A stretch of DNA of 64,000 nucleotides, from the NCBI GenBank assembly GCA_026261815.1, contig JAMPIT010000566.1:31707001-31771000 (forward strand). Reading direction: 5' to 3'. The translations under genes and the position numbers were made by a program. The notes below the pieces were generated by a model, which saw only the letters and a list, made by a program, of their open reading frames with translations, made no database searches and was not told the DNA's origin. The DNA is from Monarcha castaneiventris obscurior (Eukaryota > Chordata > Aves > Passeriformes > Monarchidae). This document shows positions 23,901-38,500 of the stretch, one piece after another (the first letter of the stretch is position 1; the number at the start of each line of letters is the position of its first letter).

Positions 23901-26900
23901 ATCAAATCAAATGACTGTACCCATGGAAACTTCAAAGGTTCAATTTTTAAATTAATGCAAGATAAAATTCAATCATATAAAAGAGAAAAACAAAACAAAA
24001 CAAACCTTTAAAACCCCCTATCATTTGGTAATGATGCTCATTTAAGTAATGCTACATTTAAGCGTTTTTTATCAACATTATAGTATATTTTTGGCTAGAG
24101 ACTTGTGGGTAATAAATGACTAATAAAACATATTTCCATTTAAAGATGCATTAGAAAATGAATCTATGTTATAACAGAAAACAAACTCATATATGCAGGG
24201 ACTTCTCCCACTTCATTATCTCTAAATGCAGTTTGGTTGGTTAACACAGTGGCTCATGAGTTCTGGTGGGATTGTCCCATGAATACCAGGGCAAGGAATG
24301 GAGGGCAAGAGACAAGGACCACCACTGGAGTTCATTAATGAGCATGAGATTGAGCATACACCAAGCATGAGTTCCTAACGAGCTGTCAGACAAGCTGGTC
24401 AGACTTGGTCAGACAAGTAAACAACCCCTGGTTAGAAGTATCTTCAAGATCAAGAGAAGAACTGAACAGTGAGCTCCATTATGTTTACAAATGATATACA
24501 GAACTGTATTGGAGCAGTTTTTGCTCTTGCTATTATTAGGCCTTACTTATGTACCATTTGGGTGTACAGGATAATTTACAATGGGCAGAATTTTTCAAAC
24601 ACAACATAATTCCCATCACACAGTGCAGAGAGCCCAGGAGCAGTGGCAGTTTCAGTACAGTAAAAGTAACTCAAGAAGGCACCACCTGTGCTCTGTGATA
24701 CACAACCACACCATGCTGCTCGTTGCAGCAGATTGCACGGGTCAGGCAGAAGGAAAGCATTTTCACTCAATGACCAATTGCAGAAAGGGAAGGCCCCGTG
24801 GGTGTGATTCTGATGAATAAGTAATGTCCAAGTTGGAAGCGTAATTTAAAGCATTAACACTGTAATTTCAGTATCAAGAGTATAATTTAAACTCCTTGTG
24901 GACTTCAAACACTGCTTTTGGAAACAGAGAAAGACTAAATGGAGGGTAAGTCACCAACCAGGAATGTCCAACACAGATCAAACATCTGCCTAACTACGTG
25001 GTGTGTTGATGTGGCAGCTTCTAGTGTGCTTCAGAAATCCAAAGTGAGGGTGTCTGAGACACGAGATAAGAGTTACTGTAGGCTGAAAATACAGAGCTTT
25101 TTGTCCAGAATTTAGGCTGCTTGGCTAATCTACCGTAGTTTATCTATTACAGTGTCAAGGTGTGTTCCTAGTGCTCAAAACTTAATCATGTGTATTAATT
25201 TATTAGAACAATTACTGGTGAGCCTTCAGAACATCCTACTACCACAGTCTGCAGGCATGGTTTCAGAGTTAGCAGAGCCTAGAGACCATTCCCAGCTGGC
25301 TGTTTTCCTGCAGCCACTCTGTGCTGGGGGGAGAGAGAAGGTGATACTGTGGGTGGAGGTGGCTAATCCCTGCCAGCTGCTAAGAACAGTCCTGGGCATG
25401 TTCAGCCCACCACTGGGGATGTAGCCCTTGCATCTTGTGATAGATGAGCCAGCTGGAAAGAAGTAGAATCAGATCAAATTTCATTTCAGGGGTTTTTCTT
25501 TGCCACCACTGATTTTTCAGGGATCCAAATCTCTAAGGAAGAATAGGTTCCATCTCTTCAGTTTGGACTGATGCTTCTACCACTGGCAGTCAATACATTG
25601 ATCATTTGTGGTTTAATTAAGTTAAGATGGTTGATTTTGATGCCACAGAAATGGTTAAGACTTAATGACTGCTGGACACAGAGAAATACATAGAAGATGG
25701 TGTGGCCACACCTTTTTTGCATCCAGACTAGATCTGCCTAACACAGGCCAAAATACAACACATTCCTGCAATTATTGAGAGATGTCCATCAAGAAACTGT
25801 TCACAGGATGCCCGTCTCTTGTAGGAATAACACTTGGTATGGCCAGTCCCCGTGTTCAGCATGTCTCATGGGGTTGACACCTGGTGTCCCTCCATGTGTT
25901 TCTAGTTCCTATCACTCAGAAGGATTTGACTGTGAGAGCCTGAGAAATCCAAAGCTCAGCCCACACAAGACAGAGACACTGCTGACAGGATTGGAAAAAA
26001 GCTCAGAGCTGGCAGGGTTTGCACTGACCAGCCAACTAAGACCATGCATCTGCTCTCTGTTCATGCTTTACAGATTTTTATTGCTTTTTATAGCAACAGA
26101 TACTTTTAGTGGCACTTTTAGTCACACCAGTGCTTTCTCATCTCTGCTTCGTCAAAAACCTTCAGTCTTTCCTTTAAGGTGTGGAACTTGCTAATGATGC
26201 CCAGGCTGTAGCCATCTCAAAAGAACGTCACTGCAGTATTTTTGGCAGAGGAGGAGATACACATTGCATTTAAACTATCTGAAGATGGAAACTTACAACT
26301 GGTTGGTGATGAATGTTGTATTAGAAGCATGAAACCAGTGATCTGCAAGAGACACCAATTACCTTTTCATACAAATTATTGCCTCCCTCTCCACCCGTGC
26401 TGCAGAAAGCTGAGCTATAGATCTCAGACTACAGGAAGCAAGGGAGACTGACTGGCAGGCTATGATAATGGAATTCGACCTGATGCTTTATCCAAAATCA
26501 GCTAGTTCAGTACATACAAGTCTGCAGACCTTCAAAACATATAATTTTGGATAGAGGTCAGGAGAAAAAAAAAAAGAATGGGAAAGTATCTAAGGAGAAT
26601 GGGTTATTCTACCTGATTATCACTAGGGTTTTTTAGGGTTCATTTTTGTAAGCTGTTGTCTTCTGCTTTAGAACTAAGTACAAGTCTTTAAGGGATGAGA
26701 TGAAACTTTAAATTATAGTAGACATTAGAATAGGTACAATTTTTTTTAAAATTCTGTTTAAATAGAGAGGACAACAATGAAAACAGCTGGGGTGACGTTA
26801 GAGGCCATACCAGACTGAAATCAGGCAAGGGTAGCAGTTTCTCACTGTTTCCTTCATTTTTGTTAAGAAACCTTGTCAAATCTCCTTGAAGGAAAGATAT

Positions 26901-26936
26901 CAGTGACTTCAGAGCAGCAGATGGTTTGAGCTAGAT
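20966..26936. other. gene-free unique sequence
   Basis: I find no gene, RNA or transposon in this 6-kb interval. Open frames such as the 139-codon plus frame at 25775-26194 and the 117-codon plus frame at 21872-22225 show no family resemblance. A short pentanucleotide run (taaag units, about 23808-23826) and small A/T runs are the only repeats. Confidence 0.65.
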
Positions 26937-27050
26937 AGATCACAGAATCACAGAATATGCTGAGATGGAAGAAACTCACAAGGTTTATCAAGTCCAACTC
27001 CTGACCTTGCACAGGACCATCCCCAAGAGTCACGACTTGTGCCCAAAAGT
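26937..27050 (-). mobile_element. CR1 LINE 3'-end fragment, minus strand
   Basis: The plus strand begins with 'atcacagaatcacagaata', the reverse complement of the CR1 terminal repeat. It continues with 'gctgagatggaagaaactca', 'tatcaagtccaactcctgac' and 'cttgcacaggac', the antisense of the CR1 3' UTR. Only about 110 bp remain before the match is lost near a short CA-rich run. This 3' UTR variant is abundant in many neoavian and passerine genomes, which weakly suggests a neoavian source. Confidence 0.88.
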
Positions 27051-30000
27051 ACACACACACAAATGGCAAAGCTACAGTACACTCACAGTGTCTCACACTC
27101 CAGCAAACCAACCCTCAAGCAAGGGGTTTTGAGGTTGCTGAAAGCTGTTAGGATTGCCTGACACCCACTCCAGTGGCTGGGCATCCATCTCAGATGCAAG
27201 GGCTCAGTGCAAATGCTCAGCTTGGTGTATGAAGAGCAGAGAGGGAGGATCCAAACACGTCTGCGCGTGGGGACTAGGCATGGCTTTAGGACAAACCATA
27301 AAATAATGAAGAAAGAGCTATTTTAAAAGTAAAGTTTGCATTGACTCATTTTAATTTGTCCGTCTTTGTTCTTTCCTTCATCTTTTCTGATCAGTAGAGA
27401 TTAGATACATAAATAAAGTTTTTTGGGCTAGAACTGCTAACTAGCTTGCCAAACAGATTCGGATGAAGGCTTTTAAGGCACATTGTAAATACAGAATTAC
27501 TACAAATAAGCCACAGAAATTACTTTTAGGGTCACTTTCCTCTTGCCATGCCTTTCCCTTCACACAGCAAGACAAGCCATGCTTGCTGTCCTCGTAGCCA
27601 GCAGCTGCAAGCAGCAGGGGACTTTCCATGGAAGTCCCCTGTACAAGGCAGACAGGACATTTCTGAGGCTGGGATGAGCAGTAACAAGTAGCACCCTGGG
27701 GCAGCCGCAGGGGCTATCGGATTTTTCAGAGCATGGCAGAGGAGCATTACCACAACTGGGTCACTGTGCCACTGGTGACCACAAGAAGTAAAACACAGCA
27801 ATTTAGTAAATTATCTGTAATCCAGGATAAACAAAAACACGTTTTCACTTAGCATATTCCCTAAAGTCTCTAATTGCTCCTTTCCAACTTTTTACTAGAA
27901 TAAACACTTTTGTTATTAATGTAAAGGAAGCAATCTGTCTTTGAGTGTGCCTTTTTGTTCTCTTCCAAAGGCTGTCCACAGGGAGGAATTAGCATGATTC
28001 TGAGCTAAATAGTGCCTTCATTTGCAACAGTGCAGCCCCACTAATTTCAGAAGCCTTCAATTTCCCCGCCTCCCCCATGTGGGAAGGTTGGAATAAATTA
28101 TTAAAAATGCCAGTCCTCCTCTTTCCTTTCTGCTTGTGTCGGAGAAATGGGTCTTGAAGTGAACAGACCACATGGGCTCTTCTGGAGCTGTAAGACTGTG
28201 AAGAGAAGGGAAGGAAAAGGTTGGAAACACACTCATGGATTGGTGCCATGTATATTAGAATCTGGGAATTAAGAAGCATTCACTGGATGTCACAAACTTT
28301 GTCTCCAATGGGGTTTTTCCCCTCCAATGCACAGAGACAGTAACAATGGTCAGTAATTCAGTCAAGGTGCTGCAGATGACTGAGAGCAGGTGTCTTTGAC
28401 CAAAAAAGCAAAGCATGACAGCATGACTACATATCCTTTTAGGTGGAGCAGTTCACACAGCCCAGATTGCCTATGGATGGCACAGGGATCATATGCTCAG
28501 AAACAAAGCTAGCCACACCTTAAGATCAACATGCTAATTAAAACATTAAGATATCTTGTGTCCTTCATGCCAGAGTTCCCAATTTGCACCTATTACTGCA
28601 CAATTTGTTGAACTCTATGTAAAATATTATAAGGACAATTTCTGATTATTTGCTAATATGTTGTAATAAAAAAAAAACCCTCTAATATGCTTACATTGGG
28701 CTTTAGGTTATTAACAATTAATCAGGAAAGCTTCTTTCTCATCCCGTTGGAAATGAGGGCCAAACACAACTTCAGAGGTTCACGCTTGTATTTCTGTTTG
28801 CTCCTAGCTTTACTAAAATAATTTTCTTAGGTGAGTGCTACTGTAAATGCTTTTATAGGTTTTGCAAAGGACTCATCATCATCTGTCCCAACTACCCATC
28901 TGTACCTCTGCTGGAATCACAAAAGAACACTGAGAACTGAAAAACAAAACCAGTACTGGGAGAATAATGAAATTCTGATCATTTGCAGTCTGCTTCGATT
29001 TTCCTTTTGTTTGCACTTGTCAGAAGGCTGGGATATGCCTCTGCCGAAGGGGAGATGTGCTGTGGGTGGAACAAATGTGAGCAGGCGGGGATTGGATAAG
29101 GTAGACACAACATCTGCTCTCAACATGAAGCCAACCTCCTGGCCCCTTGGCAAGACTGCTTGCTTAGGTCCATGCTCATCACGGTGATACCTGCAGCCTC
29201 TCTAAGGATATGCCACTGGGATGGCTTCCTCCATCTGATCCTAAGTGAACACAGTTACATGCAAGGAGGGTTAAAATGCAACATGGTCTATAACCAGTTT
29301 CTTCCCAAGATTAACTAACTGAGATATGTATTTTCAGCTACATGATGCCTCTGTAAACAGGCATGCTGTGAACCAGACAGCCTAAGCAAGAGAAGAGAGA
29401 GATGGAGAAACGGGTAAAGAAAGCTTGGGAAATGGGAGTTTGGAAAGAAAGGGAAATGCAGAGAGAGAAAATCATGCGGAAAAACTGTCTGTCATTTCTC
29501 TGAGAGATGGATGCTGCTCAGTGACAGAACTGATCCTCGTGCAAGCAGGCAATGCAGTTATTGCTCACTGAAGGAATCTGTCATTAAGCAGGCAAATATG
29601 TAAAAAAAATCACAAAACTTTGTACCTTTTCTTTAATGTACTTTTTTTGGGATGTTTTTAAACAACCATGTCAAGGCCCTTGCCTGCAGGCTATTGTTGT
29701 CCACAGTGACTCTCCATCTGTCTCAGATGCACACAGGGAAAAACCACATTCATCATTATTGATTACTTTAGGTCTTGAAGGCCTTTGTAATGGAAAGGCC
29801 AATGTCAGTGTAAGACAATAGATATAGTGAGACCTTTCCCAGGGTTCTTTGTTTAGGCTCAGCGGGTGCCTCAGGCACTTTGTGTAGATGTCTAAACCAA
29901 ACATCAGTCAGAAACCTGTCATGTCCATGGGATACAAAAAGCTGGTATCTCAATGCGTGAGAGAATTTCATCGCTAGGGTCAAGTTTACTTTGAAGACTA

Positions 30001-33000
30001 TGTCAGAGGGGAGAAACATTTTGGATTTTTAATAGGACAAAAGTCCGTGTTGTTCATTTCTAGGGTCTCAGATTGTCTTAAACCAGAGATAGGATCCAGA
30101 GTTGTGTTGCAGCTGGGACTTTGACATCATGAACACTCACAAACACTGGAAATCACCCACACTCACTGCTTCATTGTAAATCTTGCCCATAAAATCAGCA
30201 GACAAAACTACTCTTGATGAGAAAACCCCCAGTACTTCAGCCTATAGGAATAAACTGGGATACAAAAAGATGATATGCAAAACTGAACTGCAGTAGCAGT
30301 ACCAGTTCCTATCGACATTTTTGCGTCATCTACTATAAGAACACAGAGAACAGCTGTGGTCAGATACCCTGCATTGTAAACTGATGCAGAAAAAGCTTAA
30401 AAGTCTTTTTACATTTTGCCATCTTGTTTCCAAAACAATTATAAAAAATCATTCCATTTTGGGAAGGCAAAGGGAGTGAGAAATGGGAACACATATTTAG
30501 AAACATACAAAGAGATTTAGCAAAGAAATTTTTCACAGAAATTTTTTCTTTCCTTTTTTCTCTCACATTGTTCTTTATACAAATAAACACAGCATATGTA
30601 CTCCATCCAATATCACAATCAGAGAAAGCTTTTAACCATTTCCTTCTTTCTGTATCTGATTTTCTCTAAAAATAAAACATTACATTTGCTATATTGAAAT
30701 TTCTGCTTGAGCTACTTTAACAGAAACGAGGGAAAATGTAGAAACAAAAAGAAAGCTGAAGATGGTGACCTAAAGACATACCTTAAGCCTACCTGCAGGA
30801 CAGTCAACTAAAAAGCTGTCTGTGGAGTAGAACAGGCAAGAGCCTTTCCTCTTAGTCATGAGGAAACATTTGTAGGAGAAGTTGTATTGTCTTCTTTCTT
30901 GGACTTGCACCTTCCAAGATTAATTTCCGAATTTTACCAGTTCACTGAAAAAGTCATGTTTCTGAAGCCTGCACCACCACCCCAGCCGAATACTAGAAAA
31001 ATGTAAATAAGGGATGTGGCCTCCTCTCAGAAGGTAAAAGAAAGGATCTACTTTCTTTTATGGAAAAAAAATGGAAAAATGTTAGGGTAGTTTGGTAGCT
31101 GTTCAATAGTGTTCCTGCAGGGTGCTCTCCTCTGCAACACCACCTATGCTGTGTTTGGCCAACTGCTCCCACTCACACAAACCCCACAGCAGTGCCTAAA
31201 GCCAGCATTAGCAGCACACCATGGCCCTGTCTTAAAGCTCAGTCATTCCTCTTCAGGTATTCTGAAGTGCTTTCCACAACTATCACTGTGAAGCTTTCTT
31301 GGAAGAGCAGGGAAATCAAGGACTCCCAGGGTTGCATTTAGGTACTTGCATGCAAGAAATTTGTACCAAAAAAAATCTTCCAAAGCCCACTGTTAATTGG
31401 AAGTGGCTAACGGCAGGCATTTTTGTAGCCATGCCTATCCAAAAGTAATCTTCTCTCTGCAGGGCACCTCAGCACCTTGGGGCTTGCACGCTTTCACTCT
31501 CACTTCCACTGTTTTCATTGGCAAATGAAACAGTGCATGGGAACATTTCTGGTCAGTGGGATAGGTTTGTCTAGACTAATATACTCTGAGGATGGCCCAT
31601 GGTATTAGATATGCCCACATCAACCAACTTTCTCTCAAGCAATTCCTGAGCATGGTTTGGGAATTGGAGGGTTCTAGGGACCTTTCCCAATAGGCACCAT
31701 GCATGAGGTCTCCTAGCTGTGAGGTGAAAAAAACTTCCTGCCACAGATGTGGGCTATTCTGTGGGCCAGTTGACTTCAGTGCCCAGGAAGATCTTCATCC
31801 ATTTAATTTATTAATGCACATCTAGCTGAAGACAGTGAAATCTGGTCTGTCCCTGGGTTTACCTGACTCTCACTGGTACTGATGCCAGTGCACTGGAGCC
31901 ACATCAGCATGCGGGAAGGAGTCAAAGATCAATAGTCCTGGAGAGTAAGTAAGAAAGTATCTGCATTCAGCCTGCCCCCCAGAGGGCTCCCACGCCTTGG
32001 GGAGTGGGTTCTTGTTCCTGCTGAGGAGTTGATTGTGCATTTTTATCTAATGACTCTTTAATGGATATACAGTCCCGAGGAGCTGGAACAGGAAAACCGC
32101 TGTAGTTGTGTCATGACAGAACAAGCTCTACAGAGCTCTATTTCCAGTTAAAGAGAGGGATTTTAATGATACTTATGAAGGAAAAACCTCATGCATGTCC
32201 TTAATTGCACTAGTCAATGACTAAAGAAAGTAGTACATAATTCAAACACACATTTGAAAAAATATGGATGAATCAATATGAAATTAATTTTTAATAATGG
32301 CAAACTTCCAGGACTAATTAACTTGCTAGGCTGATATACATGATAACAAAGACCAGTATATCCAAACTAGAGATGGATAAAATTTGAAAAAATAATTAGA
32401 AAAATTATTCCCCCAAATACTGATTCAAATCAACTGAAGATAGTAAAAAAATTAATGCTGATTCAGGAAATATTTCATCTCTTTAAAAAGGGTTTGGTTT
32501 TTTTTTCTGCTACAAATAAACTCAATGGTTTTAAATAAATGGTAAATAAAGCTACTTAATCTCAAGAGAAAGAAAATTAGGTCTTATATATCCACTAATT
32601 GTTTAACTATTTAAGTTTATTTGAGTTTTAATTTTGGAATTCAAGCAAATGCTAGGATTGGAAAAAAAGTGCTATGGCACATCCTTCTTTCAAACATGCT
32701 CGTGTATTTTAATGTGTCTTTTTGAACATGTGTTCAAAGCTACTTTTGGAAGACATGGGAAGACTAGGACATGGGCCATGTTATATTCCATTCTGATGTA
32801 CTCAGAAGCTTATATTTGCACTAACTATTATTTTTATTAATTTATTATTTTCCCTTTTTTTTATGTTCTGTTCTTAATGTTTTTCTGGTCTTAATTTTCT
32901 AGGCTGTTGATCAAACTAAACTGTGCACTCAAGAGTTCACATATAATTCCTACAAAAAATCATGTCTGTGTTCATGGCATCTGCTACTGTAATGTTATAC

Positions 33001-35471
33001 ACAATATCCTCATTATGAATATGATATCCTCATTCTTAAAAGGCTGAGACTTTAAGTGGTAGAGATGTGAGAAACCGATTTAAGGTTCAGAATGGAGCTA
33101 TCTGCAGACGAAGGTAACAGTCAGGGTTAATGGAGGGCAGAACCAAACAGGTGAAAGATCTCTGAGGACAACTACAGAAGAAACAGGAGGAACCACAAGG
33201 TTTCCAAATCCAAAACTACAGCTGGAGCTGTAAGATCATCTTTCAGTCAACAATACATTTGAGCCTGCTTTTTTTATACTCCTCTTTTTTTTTAAACACA
33301 GACTTGAGATTCCTACCTTTGTCAAGAATTCAGGCTTGAACATGTTCACCTCAAAATTATGACAGCATTTATGTGACAAGATGCTGCTCGGTAGACACAA
33401 AGACTGGAAAAAATCCTTCTCACAGAGTGTCTGTGATTTTAGCTCCCACTCAGTACAAAAATAAATGAAATAATTTAGTTTTCACATTTCTTACCTAGAT
33501 GAATGCCAACAAGTGTTAATACTAATTTTTGTGAGCTATTCCAGCATAAAAACAGAAGGAAGCTCTAGGTGTACTCACAGATAAATCAGTAACTGTCAAT
33601 GAGGACAGAATTAATTTTTTCCGAGTTTGCCTCATGATAAAATTGAAGTACTTCGTCTTTACTGATTTTTCTCCAAAACTATAGAAAAGCACGCCATCTA
33701 CCCTGAAGTAAAAATACATCTTTTTCTGTAAAAAACGTCCCACTTGAATTTTACAGTGAGTTCTGAAAATTATATATCCCTTCTCGTGCTTTTTCAGCCA
33801 TTATATTGATTGCTACGTAAAATTACTGAGTTATTGCAGCTGTCACTGCCTTTTGAAGGTTATGCAACTTAAAATAGTTAAACTAACCTTTAGTCTGACC
33901 TTTGTAAGCCATCAAAACATTATTTGAAGCAGCGCTGTTTAACCACTGATGATTTTTAGGTACATTTGAAGTAATATCTGAAAACTGAAGGCCAGTGTCT
34001 CCTTCGGGAAGATTAAATTCCACTTCCCACACAATATTTTCTATCATCTTTAAACTTGCTTTACTGAAAGTAAATCAGTCATTGAATGAAGAACATTTTC
34101 TACGATTTGTGAAATGAACAAGCCAGCAAGCAAAAACCATTAGTTAGCCAAAAGCTTCCTCATTCATTTGACCTCCACAAGGACAGATTCTTTTCTAAGG
34201 AATTTAGATATTAAGTAGTCTCAAAAGCAACCTGCTGAAACAGTTGTGAGAGTGAACACAGACAAAAAGCATGAGGTAACAAACCACACTGTGGTGGGGA
34301 TAAACTAGTTGTCAAAATGTGAGTCCTCATAGTTTTAATAAGTTCTGAGGAAAACAAGCAAAATTTAAGGGAGTACCACAGTAGGGCAAGAAGAAGGGAA
34401 TCCATCTGAAAGGCTGAATATTTGGCTCATATAAACAAATTCACTGCATATTAGATGTCTGGTAGTCATAATACATTCTTGTAAGATGGAAAAAACCCTA
34501 GCCAACCACTTTTAGATTTGGTCTTTTGTGCAGTGATTTAACGAGAAGGGAGTGGCGACCCTTTGCAGAGCAGTGATCTGGAACTCTGGACCTGAAGGAG
34601 GGAGGCTGGCAAGGGCTGTAGGCTGATGTCATTGCTGCCTAACAACACATTCCTGGCTTGCCTTGGTATTTCTCGCTGGACTGACTATGTTCCATTTGTC
34701 AGAATTCCTTGAATTGTGCAGCAACAAACATATGTACAATTAATTTTCTCATATCACATACTTAACCTTATAGTGTCCTAGTTTGCCTTATTCTAGTGCT
34801 GTTGCTGGTATAATGTATTTATTCCACTTCCTAGCCATAAGACTGAATGTAAAAGAGTTTTAAAGAATACCATTAAGCATTTTAAGCCATGATATACAAA
34901 CATTTTCAGAGAAGAGGCTAATCATGAGTCTTGTTCCATTTTCTCCAGCCCAAAACTCCCATGTCTCTTACAGAAAATATCTCAAGGTCAAACCCTACCT
35001 ACACTGAACAGGAGAAAATGTCTTAATGAGATTGGTATTATAAGAGGAGGAGACACATTTATCATCTTTGTTTACATGTTGAAATACTTAGATGATAGTG
35101 AAAAAATAGAGCAATGAGATTACTTTAAACACGTTTCTTTGTACTCTCCATGCTAACCACACCTTGGTGATTATAGACATAAGACAGTCTCCTTGCTCTC
35201 AGATATGTCCCACAAAGTCATCTATAGCTTCCAGCAAACGGTAACCAAAGCCTAAACAATGACTTTGATTACTCTTCAATATGAGTGAATTTGGTCATTT
35301 TAAAGGACAAGCTCCTTTTGTTTATTACCAACAAAGAAGGTATAAAGGAGTAAGAACATAACATTTGATCCAGTAAGACACAATTTCCATTTGGTCTTTG
35401 CTCTGTGCAGGTGAGGAGAATTATGTGCATCAGGATTTGCCAGTCCAAGTATGTTGCAAGGAACAAGATTG
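27051..35471. other. gene-free unique sequence
   Basis: No exon, RNA gene or transposon that I can support. Frames are short, the longest being a 118-codon plus frame at 28831-29187 with no recognisable domain. Sequence from about 32180 to 32870 is strongly AT-rich. Nothing suggests an insertion with terminal repeats. Confidence 0.65.
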
Positions 35472-35517
35472 CTTCTCCATGCTCTTACCTTGCTCTTCTC
35501 CATGTTCTTACCTTGCA
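35472..35517. repeat. 23-bp tandem duplication
   Basis: Two adjacent 23-nt units, starting cttctccatg and ending ttaccttgc plus one base, lie at 35472-35494 and 35495-35517. They differ at two positions. It is a recent, small slippage duplication. Confidence 0.85.
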
Positions 35518-38500
35518 TACATTAAGCTTTCCTGCCAGGAAGTGTGTAACTGTGGATTTGTGGTCTCTGGTGGACAGAGCTGCATGTGCAAAGCAGCCAT
35601 GTGTACAAAGTGGGACGACGTTTTGGCTATTTGAGCCCTGTCCTACAGTTCAAGCATGGAGACTTGTCTAAGAAGATCCCACTTCTTTGCTCTCCAGTAT
35701 CTCCCCTTTGCTGATTAAAGCCAGTGTTTTAATTTGGACTCAAATTTCTACAGAATGTTCTTCACAATGAACCATCCACATCAATGAGGCAGTTTTCTAC
35801 TTGGAGAAGGATCAGGAGACTGAGATCCAATTTGCACCCACAGCATGTAACAGCCTTTGTTTCCTCTATTTCACAGAGGTGTTTGCACTTCTTTAAAGGA
35901 CAGACACAGCCTATGGCATTTAATACCTAGATGGTCGATGACAACAGATATCTAATTCAAAACACAGAGCTATTGTATTTGAAAATGTTGGCCTAGTGGT
36001 TTGACATGTGTACTTGTATACCTTGGTAAAATCATTTCCCTTTAGTTTGTGTAGAGATAGAGCAAAAAACTTACTGTGATAGAGGGAAGTTAATTCAGCT
36101 TTGGGTGGGAGTAATTGAGTTTAGCAGGAATTCTACTAGTGATGAGGAAGGGAACTCTAAACACTGTGTGCATTATCTCAGGCTGTAGCTCTGCAGCTCA
36201 GCTGCTCCATGGCTCCAGTGCTGCAGCATTAACACTGAAAAGAGTAAACACAAAACAGTGAATTTTCCACAGATTTGTCTGCAACCAGTTAGTCTGACAG
36301 CCAAGTAATAGCTGCAGTAGCTCAAGTGCATTTCTGTTTCTGCAGAACAGCTTCTGACATACAGAAACCTTAGTGCTCAGGTCTCTGCTAGTAAGGTGGG
36401 ATTTACTCTTTGTACATCAAAGGCAGGGTATCAACAAGCTGTATAGAGCTGAACTATTTAAAATGAGTTTATGCCTTCTGAAGAACAAACAGGTTGAATT
36501 TGGTTTCTTATTTTCATTGTTTTTTAAAGAACGGGAGAAGCACCCTTTAGTCTTCAGGGGCTCTTCAGTCATAGGCAGACACTGGAAGAAGGGGTGCTCT
36601 AAAGGAGCTGGCTGTCCAGAGTGCCACTGCACAACCACAGCCACCACAGGGGCACAGGGGGTGCTGGCTAATTCAGTCCCAGTGGAGTGAGTAGGATTAG
36701 CCACTGCGAATATCACCAAGTTGTTCTGCACCCAGCTGTCACCCCAGCACAGCCCCATCCTTCACGGGGTCAGGGGATCCAGGGGGAGCCACTGGCAGGA
36801 GATCACTGCTGGAGAAGCCCACAGGATGCACCTACCCAAGCATGAGGGAACTTCCTTTCGTGGCCGTACCGTAAGAGCAGGGCAAAGGGCAGACAGGTTT
36901 GAGCCTACTACCTACAGTCATCCTCCTCACCAGAAATGCAGAGTTCTGAAGTCACAGTGGAGATCAACGTGCTATAACTGAGCAATCTAAATACATGTCT
37001 ATTCCAGAAGAGTGAACTTGAAAATGTTTCTTCTGACCTTTCTCAAATGCCGTTCTTTGTCGTTGCCAAGTAGAATTCCAAGCCGTTTAATCAGAGAAAG
37101 ATTTGGAGTGGTGATGGATGTGTTTGGGGGTCATGACTATTTTTCAGTTTTGTAGATGTGTTAAGCACAAGCTGAGCAACGCTTTTTAAAAGGCTCCGAG
37201 ACCTCCAACCAACTCAGAAGTTGTTTCCCTACACCATGCCATCCTCATCATGTCAAGGAAGTTGCAAGAAGCTTTCTCTTTTATTCCAGTCCAGTGGCAC
37301 ACATTTCATCTTGTCACGCAAAGGAAAGCAAGCAAGGCAGTAGAGGAGGAGTGTGAATTTACTTCGCTTGCCTAAGCTCACAGGTAGGTCATGAATGTTG
37401 TGATCACTGGAACATGACCTGACAGGGCACCGCAGTGAAGTAATTTAGCAGGTGGCAAAACTGTGGTGATATGAAGCAAACACTGTATCAGTGATTTCAG
37501 TTTGTGTCTGCAAGCACAGGTGTCATGGTTAAGCCATTCCATTTCAGGAGGAACTTCTGATCCTAAGCACTCTTCATTTATCAAAGATAATGAGTAGAAA
37601 ATGTGAAATGCAAGTTAGAAGCTAATTGCTATAACAGCCCTTCTTACAGACAAACTGCCAATGACATTATCTGTCTTCACCAGGCCAAAAGAACAGACCC
37701 AGTTCCAGCCACAAATGCTTTTCCTATCAAACAGCCTTCAGACACATATTTTACCCCACAAAACTGAGAGAGAATAGCTGTTTACACTGTTTACAAATGA
37801 AATATACATCTTCTCCCCATAACTAACTGGCACACAATCACAAGGATGCCTTTGCTATCCTGGACTCCAGAACTGAGCCGTGTGGATGTCAGTCAGCACA
37901 CTCCTGAGAAAGCTGTGCACTCCTATCCGAGAGTCCATTGGTATGCTCAAATAAGCAGCTCGTGACACAGACCTTCTAGCTCCTGTCTGCATGTGTGTGT
38001 TGGGAAAACCTTTTTTATGGAAGATGTGGGTGACCTTCTCCACACTACAATTGTTTTTCTGAAGCCCATAAAGGTTTTTACAGCAGGAAAGAGCTTACTG
38101 AACCTCTCTTTTTAGTCTCTGCATTGACCTAGGATGAGGCAAGACACTTCAGTTGCAGGCAGGTTGCACTACTCAAAATTACTCCAAAGGTATCTTCTTC
38201 CTTTGACTTAAACCTGAATCCCAGACTTGTTAGGCACTTAACAACCTAGGAGACAATTACAAGGTTCCCAGCTATCCATCTGCTATCAAAGGCAGACAGA
38301 GGGACAATTACTCTTACTCTAGAGCACTGAGAGCAGCATTATTATTTACAGATAGTGTTAAGAGCAGTCTGCCTTCTGAATTCTGTTCTGATCATGTCTA
38401 TCAGTCATTACACTAGCAGAGAAACTCTGGGAATTGTGTGTGTGCCATCTCTTTCAGGCAGATTACCCTTGTAAAGTATGTTGTCCTCCTGTTTTGCTAC

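Noticed and set aside
35398..35634. Cysteine-rich 78-codon plus frame
   Set aside because: It includes a 23-bp tandem duplication, the cysteine spacing fits no family I know, and no exon boundaries support it.
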